From Notospermus geniculatus (lineage: Eukaryota; Nemertea; Pilidiophora; Heteronemertea; Lineidae), in the NCBI GenBank assembly GCA_002633025.1, contig NMRB01002070.1, positions 1 through 64,000 on the forward strand: a stretch of 64,000 nt of DNA. Reading direction: 5' to 3'. The translations under genes were made by a program, and so were the position numbers. Below the pieces are notes generated by a model, which was not told where the DNA came from, made no database searches, and saw only the letters and a program-made list of their open reading frames with translations. Every line of letters begins with the position of its first letter. Positions within the stretch are counted from its first letter, which is position 1. Shown here in pieces: positions 37,758 through 48,500 of this stretch.

Positions 37758-38180
37758 CATGTAGAATTAGCGGAATCAGCGGATCTGGCGGATTTAGCGG
37801 ATTCTGTATAAAATTGAATACAATTTGATAATAAATGGAAGTTAATTTTAGCAATATAATTTTTCAAGTGTTCTATGTACTGCACAGGTTATAAAGGAAA
37901 AGCCGCAACAGCGTCGCGAACCGCAACTGGCCGAACTATTCCTGCAGACCATTTTTGTTGCCCTATTTCGATTACCGACTGTAAAAGTTATTTTCGCGGT
38001 CCTTTATAATCTGTGGGACGCATGAAAAATTATATTACTTAATTAGTTTCCATTCATCATTGAATTTTATTCAATTTTATACAGAATCCGCTAAATCCGC
38101 CAGATCCGCTGATTCCGCTAATTCTACATGGCCATCATGGCCGCCAGATCCGCTGATTCCGCTAATTCTACATGGCCATC
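37758..38180. mobile_element. GCGGAATCAGCGGATC palindromic element with duplicated right end
   Basis: CATGTAGAATTAGCGGAATC through GGATTCTGTATAAAATTGAA is mirrored near 38060-38131. The right end CCAGATCCGCTGATTCCGCT is then repeated once more to 38174. It lies about 200 bp upstream of POFUT2. Confidence 0.75.
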
Positions 38181-38387
38181 GCGTTGGCCCGCACAACTTG
38201 CCAACATCTTCAATACCCTTACCGGTACTGCACTTTCGTTTAGATTTAGCGGCGCCAAGATTGACAGGCACGGTTTCGAACAACCCTGGTGGCCAGAATT
38301 GGTACGATGGCTCGAACTGCTAAAACTGTATAGTGAGACCGTGGCACTCTTTTCCGGAAAACTGTTCAGTGAGACTGCCAGCTGATC

Positions 38388-38401
38388 CCGCTAGATGGCG
38401 C
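38388..38401 (+). promoter_or_regulatory. CTCF-like motif across the POFUT2 start codon
   Basis: CCGCTAGATGGCGC matches the CTCF core consensus CCASYAGRKGGCRC at 13 of 14 positions, the mismatch being G for A at position 3. It spans the ATG. About 30 bases upstream TTTTCCGGAAAA forms a palindromic ETS-type site. Function is inferred only from motif similarity. Confidence 0.35.
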
Positions 38402-41400
38402 TGACAGCAATCATGGTGGTGAACGTGGAGGTTTTGCAGAAATTTGCTCACTTTTCCTTACTTTTCTCTTTCGCTTTTCTTACAATAGGCCCTGTACTTT
38501 GCCATGATGACCACAACGATGTGTCTCATGACCCTGGAACACATGCACGTACTGTGTACAGCCAAAATAAGGAGATGAGGTAGGTAGGCCATGTGCTGGT
38601 CTGGTGCGGTGTAACAGTAACGAGTGTCCCCGTGTAAAAAATGCCCGCTAGTATTGTTTAGTGACTGATATAGTGATGAATCTGACTTTGATGTGCAAAT
38701 GCCTGGTGAATAGCCCTAGCAGGCCTACAGAAGTAGGGGCTTTAGCTACCTACAGAGTTACACTTACAGTTCCAGGAAGTGCCTGGGTCTGGGACCAGGT
38801 GGGCGTGGTGGCAGGCTGGGGCCTAGCACTAGCACCCGGGCCCCCCACTCGGGGGTCAACCATACCGCATGCTCGTTCCAATTTTCTCAGGAAAGGGGTC
38901 ATTTTCAGCAACACTGTTCGGGAAAAAATTTCCGAAAAACACGACTAAAAATAGGGGTACTTTGAATGACTTTGCTCCCGAAAAATTCTAAAAAAGGGGG
39001 TCAAAAGGTTTTCTTCCCGAAAATATAATAAAAAGGGGTATGAAAGTCCTATTCTCAATGAAAAAGCTTGTAAAAACGGGGGTGAAAATCCCTTGGTTCC
39101 TTCAATTAGGGGGTCTAATTGCATGAAAAATCCCGAAAAAGGGGCGAAAATATCTTGGTTCCTTCCATTAGGGGGTCTAATTGGAAGAAAAAAGCCCGCA
39201 GAAAGGAGTGGAAAATTTCCCTTGGTTCCTTCCATAAGGGGGTCCTTTTCAAACTCAGGAACAAGCATATGTGTACCCTAAAATTAAGGAGTGGGGGGCC
39301 CGGGCACTAGCAGCACTACGGTACCTGGTAGGAGGCCTACTAGATTAGATAGACAGGTGACAGGTGAGATGTGCACTTCTGCTACTTTTTTGGAACTGGG
39401 AATATCTTCGCTCAGCTCATGCTTTGGCCATTCTACTAGTAGTAGGGGGCGTACTAGTCCTGCTGGTTTACTAGGTTGTACTATACTTGGATTCTTTTCT
39501 TTCAGATACCTGATATATGACGTTAACCCTGGAGAAGGATTCAACCTGAGACGTGATGTTTACTTACGGATGTCAAATCTAGTCAAGAAGTTGACGTACC
39601 AAGAGCCATGGACATTAGTTGTGCCACCTTGGTACAGACTCTACCACTGGCAGTCTGAGTTTGCTGACGAAGAATCCAGTTTACCATGGTCAACATTTTT
39701 TGATATGGAAAGTTTTAATCTACATGTGCCTGTGATAGAATTTGAAGAGTTTAATAAATGTAAGGTGCCTTTGAATCTGTCTGAGTATTTTTTCTGTGCA
39801 ATTTGTCACTCGTTATAGATGAAACCGAGCCGCTCATTCCAGAATCTTGCATGATGTATGGCCAATGGCTTGTAAACACGGTTGTGGTTAACTAAAAACA
39901 GTGCAGAGATACAATCACTATTGGGATTAAACCTGAAGAAAAGTTTGCAGAAAAGTCTTTGCAAACACATGTTCATGTGAAAAAACAAAGCCACAGGTGT
40001 GGCTTTCAACTGTCTAAAATTTGCTCTGTGAACTAGAAGACCCACCTGAGCTACACTCATTCAGTTGAAAATACTGGAAGTGAATTGGTTCAGTGACGTC
40101 GGAGTCAAACAAGTTTTACCATTCTTGGTACATATTAATGGCACCATTTTCGTGCTTTTCTCTCATTCCTACTGTAATGGGTGTCTTTGAATTCCAGTGT
40201 TCAAAGGTGTGATAGATGAGCTGTACTACCTACAGGGATATGCAGAAGGTTGGAATGGGGAGTGGGAGGAGAAGATGCATACAAGGCCATGTTTAGAAAA
40301 GCCATATTTCAGAAAGGTAAACGGCAGGTTCAGGTTCAATTCCCTGTAGAGGCACCAATTTGTATTTTCAACTTTCTTGAAGGATATAGCGAGCACTGAA
40401 TGAGCTCCTTGAGTTCCCCGGAAAGGTTTCTGGAAAGACTGGATAATAAGTGCCTTTGTCAAAGTGGGTGTGGTAAAAGGGGGCTTTATAAGGACCTGTC
40501 ATCATCTACCTACTATCTACTAAATGTAGGAGCCCGGTGGTGTAGTGGTTCGGGTCTCCAACTAGCGGTCAGAGGGTCCCGGGTTCGAATCCCACTGGGC
40601 GTGAGACTTTGGGCAAGTCTCTTTGCCTCACTCCACCTAGGTGTATAAATGGGTACCGGTCGGAAATGCTCGATTGTAGCGCTGAATGAGCAGCTCATCT
40701 GAGTTCTACTGAAAGGTTTCAGGACAGACTGGGGTTAAAGTGTAAAGTCGGATGAGAACCTCTACCATAGTTGATATCAGACTATAAACCCAGACTTTGA
40801 CTTTTTAAAAAACTTTATTTAACATTAGAGGTACCAAACAATCACCAAGAGAATATCCTTGAGATTGCTTCAATGTTTTCTTTGCTCCGTTTCAGGATAA
40901 AGCTGGGAGGTGGAAAGGATACTTCTGGGATTTCCATGATGTCTATGCAAAAAGTTTTGAGTGTGTATCGATACAAGGCCATGCAAGCTCCATCATTCCA
41001 TTTCTTCAGAAAAACACGACCGGGAGGTCTATATTTATTAACAGAGCTGAAACTCTTCTTCATGACACGTTTGGTGATGTGGAGTATTGGACGGTGAGTA
41101 GGATAGCAGTTTGTAGTCAAAGTGGTGTGGGACAGAAACTGCAACTCTCATCTCGGAGGTCATGGGTATGTTACCCACCGGTGACCAGTTGTAGCCATTT
41201 CTTCTCTGGTTGCTGGTGTTCTCAGGAAATGCTCCCATTTCAAATGTTGCCAACTGGAGTTAGACCCAGAGTTTTAAACACTTTGTAAACACAGCTTATG
41301 CGATCTCAGAATATTTCCTGATTTCTTGACTGACGTATGTACAAACTGTTACAGGGTCACAGAAGCATGAGATTTGCCAAGCATTTACGAGAAGTCGGTG

Positions 41401-43138
41401 ACAAATTTCGGTCAAAGTACCTCGATTCCACTAATGAAGGTGACAATACTGTTCTGGATCCAGACTGGAGGAACATGCGGGTAAGGCCGAGTTTACATCG
41501 GATGACACGCGACACGAACACGCAGGCGAACAAAGGTTTCATGGGGATGAATCCTTTGTGAAGCCATTGTTCGCCTTCGTGTTCGTGTCGCGTGTCATCC
41601 GATGTAAACCCGGCCTAAGAGGTCAATTCTGTTCATTCATTGACGTTGCAGGAATTATGGTTTTATGATATTTTTCTTTCCATGATCATTTAGGGACTAT
41701 TCTGATCTCTGAGAAGTTGACCATTGAAAAATTTCAGTTAGTGATTTGGTTTTAGCATTGATGCAACTCATTGCTATCAAAAACACGTTTGTGCTTTTTG
41801 TGGAGCTTACAAGACATATGCAGCCTGAACTTACTAGTCATTGAAAGGGCTACATTTTGTGGGGTCTTTTTCAGAGGAAGCATGGCGATGCCAAAGGAGG
41901 TCCTTACATCAGTGCTCACTTGAGGAGAGCTGATTTCTTGCGATCGAGGGAAGACCAAATACCTTCCATAAAGGGTGCAGCAAAGATTTTGAAAAAATTA
42001 CTCAAGAAATACAACTTGAAGAAAGTATTTATAGCAACAGATGGAACTCGGCAAGGTATTACTCCGCAGTTTCAAACCGCTACCCACTACGTTACCCGCA
42101 TTTAGTGGGTCTATACCTATGGCCAACTAGGGGACAAGTGTATGCTGTCCACTACTATTGTCAACCTGCAGAGACATACATTTCAGCTTTTGTGTTGTTA
42201 GGCCATTAACCCTTTCCTCAGTTGCGACATGCGCCTACCGGTAGTTTTGCTAGACCGGGTCATATTTGTTTAGCCCTGAATACAGTATGCCTGGCTTTGT
42301 GTACGATTTATACTCATCATGTGTCAATTGTTTCCAGAGTATGCAGAACTGAAGAAATATTTAAAAGATTATGAAGTCTTCCGTTATGAACCGACTCAAT
42401 CAGAACTCAAGAAATACAAAGATGGTGGGGTAGCGATCATTGATCAGTGGATATGTGCACATGCTAGGTACGAGATGTGCATTTGGCCTCGAATTGTTGG
42501 TTTCCTCCTACATAACATACAAATTGCCCAATATTGCCTGAAGATAAATAATCATGACTCGTTACTCAAGGTTTGAAGAAAACAAATTGCGTCGACTTGC
42601 ATTACAGCACCTCTGTGGAGGCTTGATAACCTAGTGGTTGTCATGTCCGCTTACCAAGCGGCAGGTCCCGGGTTCAAATCCCGGGATTAATGGGATTAAA
42701 CATTGCTGGCTCTTCAGTCCATTGCATGGGACAGAGCTGTGGTGCCTTGTACCTCGTGCCTTTGCAAGGGCAAGTAAAAGACCCCATCCGAGTGAGGAAC
42801 ATGAGTAGCTTGAGATGGCCTCTTCCATACTCAACACGGCCAATAATGCCCAATGTTGCCTCGTTACTCAAGGTCTGATGAAAAAATCTGATACAATACA
42901 ACACAAGGTCTGTGCTCTATGTGTAGTGACCACATCTCCAGAAAATGACATGCACCATAACACCACCCCTTGTTCCCATTCCAGATATTTCATCGGTTCC
43001 TATGAATCTACATTCTCCTTCCGTATCGCCGACGAGAGAGAGATTTTGGGTTTTCCACCAGAGACGTCGTTCAACAGATTCTGCCCTGACAAAGAGACAA
43101 ACTGTGAACAGCCAGCACAATGGACAATCGTTTACTAG
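38395..43138 (+). CDS. POFUT2: GDP-fucose protein O-fucosyltransferase 2, eight exons, complete
   Basis: This gene encodes the ER-lumenal enzyme that transfers fucose from GDP-fucose to Ser/Thr in folded thrombospondin type 1 repeats. The exons I can join are 38395-38579, 39506-39759, 40198-40316, 40896-41093, 41355-41480, 41875-42055, 42338-42467 and 42985-43138. All junctions are GT-AG with matching phases and give 448 aa (human is about 429). Residues 1-36 form a signal peptide ending near LTIGPVLC. The donor motif [20 protein letters not shown] starts at residue 62, and its Glu72 aligns with the catalytic Glu54 of human POFUT2. HLRR at 309-312 is the GDP-fucose-binding motif. DQWICAHAR followed by the YFIGS exon closes the fold, and the protein ends in TIVY. 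The start was chosen because it precedes the signal peptide; Met7 is an alternative. Introns 1, 3, 5 and 7 carry mobile elements. The gene converges on the minus-strand sulfatase. The family assignment is very secure. Confidence 0.96.
38835..39304. mobile_element. hAT-like non-autonomous element in POFUT2 intron 1
   Basis: The 470-bp element has perfect 16-bp inverted ends (CCCGGGCCCCCCACTC) and an exact 8-bp target duplication CACTAGCA at 38827-38834 and 39305-39312. The interior is a run of diverged units of roughly 60 bp containing CCTTGGTTCCTTC, AGGGGGTCTAATT and CCCGAAAAA. There is no coding capacity. The 8-bp duplication fits hAT, but the ends do not match a family I know. Confidence 0.85.
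40321..40470 (+). mobile_element. SINE family C (diverged) in POFUT2 intron 3
   Basis: A B-box-like GGTTCAATTCCC is followed by TGAATGAGCTCCTTGAGTTC and GGAAAGGTTTCTGGAAAGAC. The last part resembles 47545-47575. Confidence 0.5.
40527..40815 (+). mobile_element. SINE family A in POFUT2 intron 3
   Basis: Full length: GGTGGTGTAGTGGTTCGGGT, GGGTTCGAATCCCAC, GTATAAATGGGTACCGGTCG and TTGATATCAGACTATAAACC. Confidence 0.9.
41485..41615. mobile_element. Harbinger-like MITE inserted in the POFUT2 intron 5 donor
   Basis: The element is 131 bp with arms starting GGCCGAGTTTACATCGGATG at the left and the inverse of GGCCGGGTTTACATCGGATG at the right, one mismatch over 38 bases. It is flanked by TAA on both sides (41482-41484 and 41616-41618), the 3-bp target typical of PIF/Harbinger. 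The left TAA is part of the GTAAG splice donor of exon 5. Confidence 0.85.
42618..42905 (+). mobile_element. SINE family B in POFUT2 intron 7
   Basis: Full length: CCTAGTGGTTGTCATGTCCG, GGGTTCAAATCC, GCAAGGGCAAGTAAAAGACC and GAGTAGCTTGAGATGGCCTC, with a CAATACAACA tail. Confidence 0.9.
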
Positions 43139-43323
43139 TCTGGTGGTTCGGGATGATATTTTATTTCATTTAGGTGCTTCCTTGGTTTACTATAACTTTG
43201 GCTGAATTTCTACTTAATATTCTTGACACTTTTCATAGATGAATCTTTCTGCCCATTATCAATGACGGAGTTCATGTTGGTCACAAGGTATTGCATGAAT
43301 TTAAAGTGGCGTGTTGATACTTA

Positions 43324-44121
43324 TGCAGCGGTCAATGGAAACTCTGTACCCCCCCTGGTCAGGAATTCGACGTTATTTCGACGCCTAGGAATTAGCTGGG
43401 GGTCAGGATTTCGACATTTTTTCGCCCAAGGGCACAAAACCAATCGACAGGAATTCACAGCTGCCCCCAGGCATGTGGGGTCAGAGTTCGTCACTTTTTC
43501 ACCCTTGCTTTGAAAACAGTTCGACAGAAGTTCACCTTGGGCACTTGGGCCTACATGTTGGAAAAAAATAATCAAGGTGGTCATAATACCCTGCCAATGT
43601 CATGGTGCCTTTTTGAAATACTTTTATCCTTGTTCTCGCGCGCATAGTCTCGGCTTTTCCAGACAAATGTACCCGCCACATTACAACAACTACTGTTAGA
43701 AAGCTATTATGAAATTCACAAAGCTGATAGGCATCAAGCATCGATTTTTTCAGCAAAATCTTACAAACTTTTTTCCCGCAGAGCCTGGCACGAGACAGCA
43801 GCGCATCCAACAACGTTCGGTATACGGTACCGGTAATATTGTGCTATAGCTGTGCATGATTTCCAACCACAGTGTATTATTTCGACAGGATTTCGACGCG
43901 AATTCGACACTCTGTCATAATCTGTTTCGACAGGAATTCACCTAAAAACATATCCACGTTTTTCAGGCATTCGACGATTATTCACCATCGTATTTTCTTC
44001 ATTTCGACAGGTTTTAGACGTTTTGCCAATTCAGACTTCGGCAGAATTTCGACGGTCTCGGCGTCGAAATAACGTCGAATTCCTGACCAGGGGGGGTACA
44101 GAGTTTCCATTGACCGCTGCA
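43324..44121. mobile_element. Harbinger-like element with 61-bp-plus perfect inverted arms
   Basis: The arms at 43324-43385 and 44060-44121 are perfect inverse copies beginning TGCAGCGGTCAATGGAAAC. TTA flanks both ends (43321-43323, 44122-44124). The 798-bp element lies just 3' of POFUT2, possibly in its 3' UTR. The interior repeats TTCGACAGGAATTCAC-like motifs and has no transposase. Confidence 0.88.
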
Positions 44122-44717
44122 TTACCGCTACTACAAAACCAATTATTAAATCCCTCAATGACTGAGTGTCTTTTACTGTAGGCAAAGCATTGGTCTTCCT
44201 TCATACTATGCAAATTTAGAGAATTTAAAGCTCTGCCATAACAATGCCACTGTGTTGCAGCAACTGCGAGTCTTGACAGAGTGTGTGATCTCATAAACCT
44301 GTATGTTTCATTACTGTGCAGTCTAAATATATATCTGCGTTGGAGCATCATTTAATTACATGTAATTTAAAAGTATTATCTATGTTGCTTTTGTGGACTA
44401 GATGGTCATGTATTATAATATTCTAGTCAGATGTAATGCTCGAACTGACGTTGGGGTAGTGTACTACAAGGGTATACTCTTGGAATTGAATTTTAGAAAG
44501 ATATTACAAATACATTTATAACGAATGAATTCTTTAGTTACTCTCTCTATATGGTTTAACTGTTATGATATTTCCACCAGTATTCCCTGGTCGTGGTCAA
44601 GTGACAAGTGGTGGACACAACACTAGTATGAACACTGTATAGGTGTGGGACTTAGAATAGGGATCCTTGGATGCTGGTTTTGGGATTGTTGGTTATAGTC
44701 AGCTGGTAGTCACCAGG

Positions 44718-44822
44718 GCCCATATTCATAAAACCTTGCTAGCTTAGTTGGTTGCTAGCTGTGTACATTGGCCTGTACAAACTGGGCACTTTAGCAAGTA
44801 GGGTTTTATGAATATGGGCCCA
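44718..44822. mobile_element. GGGCCCATATTCATAAAAC palindrome
   Basis: GGGCCCATATTCATAAAACC and TTGCTAGC at the left are mirrored by the right end ATTCATAAA-type arm at 44800-44822. A related but longer palindrome lies at 58502. Confidence 0.8.
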
Positions 44823-44841
44823 GGGCTCGACTAGCCCAGCT

Positions 44842-44918
44842 AGTGGGATGTCTCTTCAACTCAGTTGTAGAGCATTGGACTGAGAAGCAGAAGGTCCCCA
44901 GTTCAAATCTCGCTCATT
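44842..44918 (+). mobile_element. tRNA-like sequence (pseudogene or SINE head)
   Basis: AACTCAGTTGTAGAGC resembles an A-box/D-arm and CCAGTTCAAATCTCGC a B-box/T-arm, but the anticodon stem does not pair well, so a functional tRNA is unlikely. Confidence 0.45.
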
Positions 44919-45246
44919 TCTTAACAGTTGGCATGCAGACTGTGGGGCTGTTGGTCAATGTTAGATGGTGGACATGTGCTTGGCAAGAGAAATACTCAAA
45001 AGCCATTGAACAAACTCATAATTACCTCTCGTATGGTTTTATATTATGGTGGTATTTAAAATAAAGTGAATTTGTGTATTTTACTTCATTGCATAGGTTG
45101 TTAGGTGAGATGCTGGCGAAATGCTTTTATATTTCATCCATGTCAAATGGGGACTGGAATCTTCAGTTCCTCCTCATGTACTTCGGACGTCTAATTACTA
45201 TGGTAAATTGGAACTAGAAAACTTATTATTAAAGTTATATTTTTAG

Positions 45247-45252
45247 TTTATT
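45247..45252 (-). promoter_or_regulatory. Polyadenylation signal of the sulfatase gene
   Basis: AATAAA on the minus strand lies 256 bases past the stop codon, a plausible 3' UTR length. A plus-strand AATAAA at 45060-45065 could serve POFUT2. Confidence 0.5.
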
Positions 45253-45507
45253 TACAGAAATAAAAACCATAAATGCAAAAGATTTGGATTGTCATTTAAA
45301 CACAAAAGAGCATTTTTTTCTCGGCGAGGATGACGCCTTTACACACACGAAAGCATTTGGTCAAACTCAACATGGTAAACGCAGAGACGCAGAACTATAG
45401 GACTGGACAGGAATTGGCCGTAGATTTTCTGGGTTAGTTTTGAGAGGTGAAGTCTCGCACACATCACAGCACAATATTTCACGGACGGATCATGTATTTA
45501 TGTTGTG

Positions 45508-48500
45508 CTAATCACAGGTGGTAAGATTGACCCACGGGCTCCAAACCAGATCATGGTACTTCGGATAACCCCGTTTATCCTCGTGCACATTTCGGATAGG
45601 CACGGCGGTCTTGGAATATAGGAGTATTCTATACATAAGGAGATCGACAACACCGGGTTCATCGTTGGCTATGTTATGATACTCGCAGGGATCGAGTTTG
45701 ACGTTGTAGAGGCAGGGGGCGCGGCCAGCATCACAGTTCGTCCTAGCATCAGGTGGGAAGGGCCCACATTTGACGTCCACAGACGCGACATTGGAAGGTT
45801 TCCCTCTGATCCTGTCCTGGTAGGATAACTTCTGTGTGATTTTATCCAGATGGGTCAAAATATCAGTCAGCGTAAGATGATCAAACTGACCATTATACCT
45901 CTTCTTAAAATGTTCTATAAAGTTTGGAGAGGAGACATTGGAACTGTAAACATCCATTTTCTCAAGTCTTCGACTAACTTGTTCGGGGAAGTACCAATCA
46001 TTCCGATTGCCTTGACTCCCAATTATTACCTTGTAGTCGCCCAAACGAATCGCCGCATTGTTATTTACTGGGTCAATATTATGTAGAATCTCCTTCCGGG
46101 GCGAATTGAGTCCCTGATTAAGGGTTTGCCACATGTCGAAACTATCCAAGTTCTTTGGTTTGATATCGGCACCGATGGCAGTCAAGATTGTAGGCAACCA
46201 ATCAGAGACGTGCATCATTTGGTTGGACGTCTGTCCTCTTTGTTTCAACAGAGGGGAGTATATAAAAGCAGACCCACGTACGCCACCTTCCCAAAGAGTA
46301 TGTTTCATTCCCCTGAAAAAAGGGAGATTTGAAGTTGGCCAATTACCGGTATTCACTTTTTGGAGAGAAAAAAATTGAAGAATCAGGCAGCGGTGGATCC
46401 AGGATTTCAGAAAAGAGGGCGCGCCCTGTGCTAGAAACATCGAAATCTGCGGTGAATTTCAATGATTTGCTCCAAATTGTAGAATTTCATGGTCGATTTT
46501 ACAGATTTGTAGGCCGAAAGGGGAGGCGAGCGCCTGTGGCGCCCCCCTTTGGATCCGCACCTGAGAATTTATATAGGAAAATTTAAGAGTATGGTCACTG
46601 TGTTGTACTGGTACGTTTTTTTGCAAAGTTCAGAAGAGAAGTGCTTAAAGCGAATTGATAGCGGATTTTATTTACATTTGGCCGTTGTTTGTAAACACAA
46701 AATTCGGCCAATCAGAATCCACGTAAATTTCTTTGTTGACATTCTGGAGAACTTTGTTTACATTATTTTCCGAAAATTCGTCCCCTTTCGAATTCAATTT
46801 CTAAATCAAATTTTTTTGATATCGATTCGCTTTAAACCTTACACAGCCAGTGGCAATTTCAATTGAAATAGAAACCTACATGGAAACATCCCGACATCTT
46901 ACGGAAACCCAGTCACATAGGTATTCACTGGAAAGTACTCACCAAGAGCTTTCCAATGAATACTGATGTTACAGGGTTTCAGTCATTTCTCAAGATTTTA
47001 AAAGTATTTTCACTTTCAACATAATTGGCCTTGGCCTTGAGAGGGGTTACCGACCTGAGTGGATAGTTTGAGGCGTGATTGGCATCAAATCCCGCTGCAG
47101 GCCCTCCATTGTCAGTGGTGAAGATGATGATGGAGTTGTTCAGCATCCCTGTCTCGTTTAAGACACGAGTCACATTACCGAACGAATCATCAAGGGCAGA
47201 CACCATACCTAGAAAAAATAGTAGTCACCTCTTTTACTTACGGTACTTGTCAATCATTCTGTATTATTTGCTCATTTCTTTACTCTTTCATAGCGAAAAA
47301 ACACTGGGAGGTAGGAGGAATAATAAACTGAGCTTTTTTTCATAAACAAAAGCATTTTGTTAAATCTGAGGAAAAGCATTATCTGAGGAATGGACCCTAC
47401 CATTGCAGAGTGGGGTGGTGCACGGGTCGAGTGCCAGACGCAAGACCAGAAGGTCACAGGTGTGATTCCCGGCCGAGTCATCACTCTGTATTCTCAAATG
47501 GTCAGAAAGGATCACATTCAGATCAGCTTAATGAGCTCCTCCTCCAGTTCCCCAGAAATGTCTCTGGAGAGACAGGGTTATAATGTGAAGCGCTTCTAGA
47601 CTGCATTGCAGTGGAACGTGCTGCATAAAACCATACCAGCAAACTTCCTCCTCCCTGGATCCTGAATATAAGGGAACTTCTTGTAGTATTTATAAGGAAC
47701 TTGCATCGGGTCAGGGTAGTTGCCTCTGTGAACTGCTTGATGGGCCATGTAGAGAAACATAGGCTGAAATGTATGGATTGTCCAATGAAGTGTACGCAAC
47801 AATGGACCTCGGCGGATCTGCACCATGACGGATCATGGCCTCCACACATTTGTCCGGATTGCGGCGCGATTTTGGCTGTGCTCATTGTATGGAGGCAGCA
47901 TGACTGCAGTTGCATCTCAGTTATGACGATCAGGATCAGTCGCTGATCAAAAAGATCACGAATTGCAAGAGTTGAACCTTTTCAACTTCTGCGTCATCCC
48001 GACAGGTGTAATGCATTCACAGTCGACCTGACTAGAGTTACGATTCCCTGCGCGCAGATGCCGCCTGTTCCACGTTGAGCACACACAATTTCACTTTTGC
48101 ATCTGACCGCAATTTCTTCACTTGATGCCGACTGTTCCGTCCCAGCGCAGGCAATCGTAGTGCAACCTGACATCAGCATTAGACGAGTTGTGTGGAGGTT
48201 TCAACTTCGCTACCGTACTCTGACAGAACACAGAAAATACAGACGTTGACACTAACTTGTGACTTATTATGAGTTCGTATGATTTTCTCTGCCTCTTGAG
48301 TGAAGATTTCTGTTGAGTATTGGCCGAACTCGTCCCGGACTACATCCATATTGCGACGGAAGTCTAGGCCCCACTCCTTCGGCTGAAAAAAAGATGACAC
48401 GTCCTGAGATGAATCATGGGTGAAGTTTGAGGAATCAGAAATAAATGTCCCTGTGCCATGTACATTTCGCAAATGAACTATGCATATGGTTTCATTGCCC

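Noticed and set aside
44842-44918. Functional tRNA gene
   Set aside because: The box-like elements are present but the anticodon stem is disrupted.
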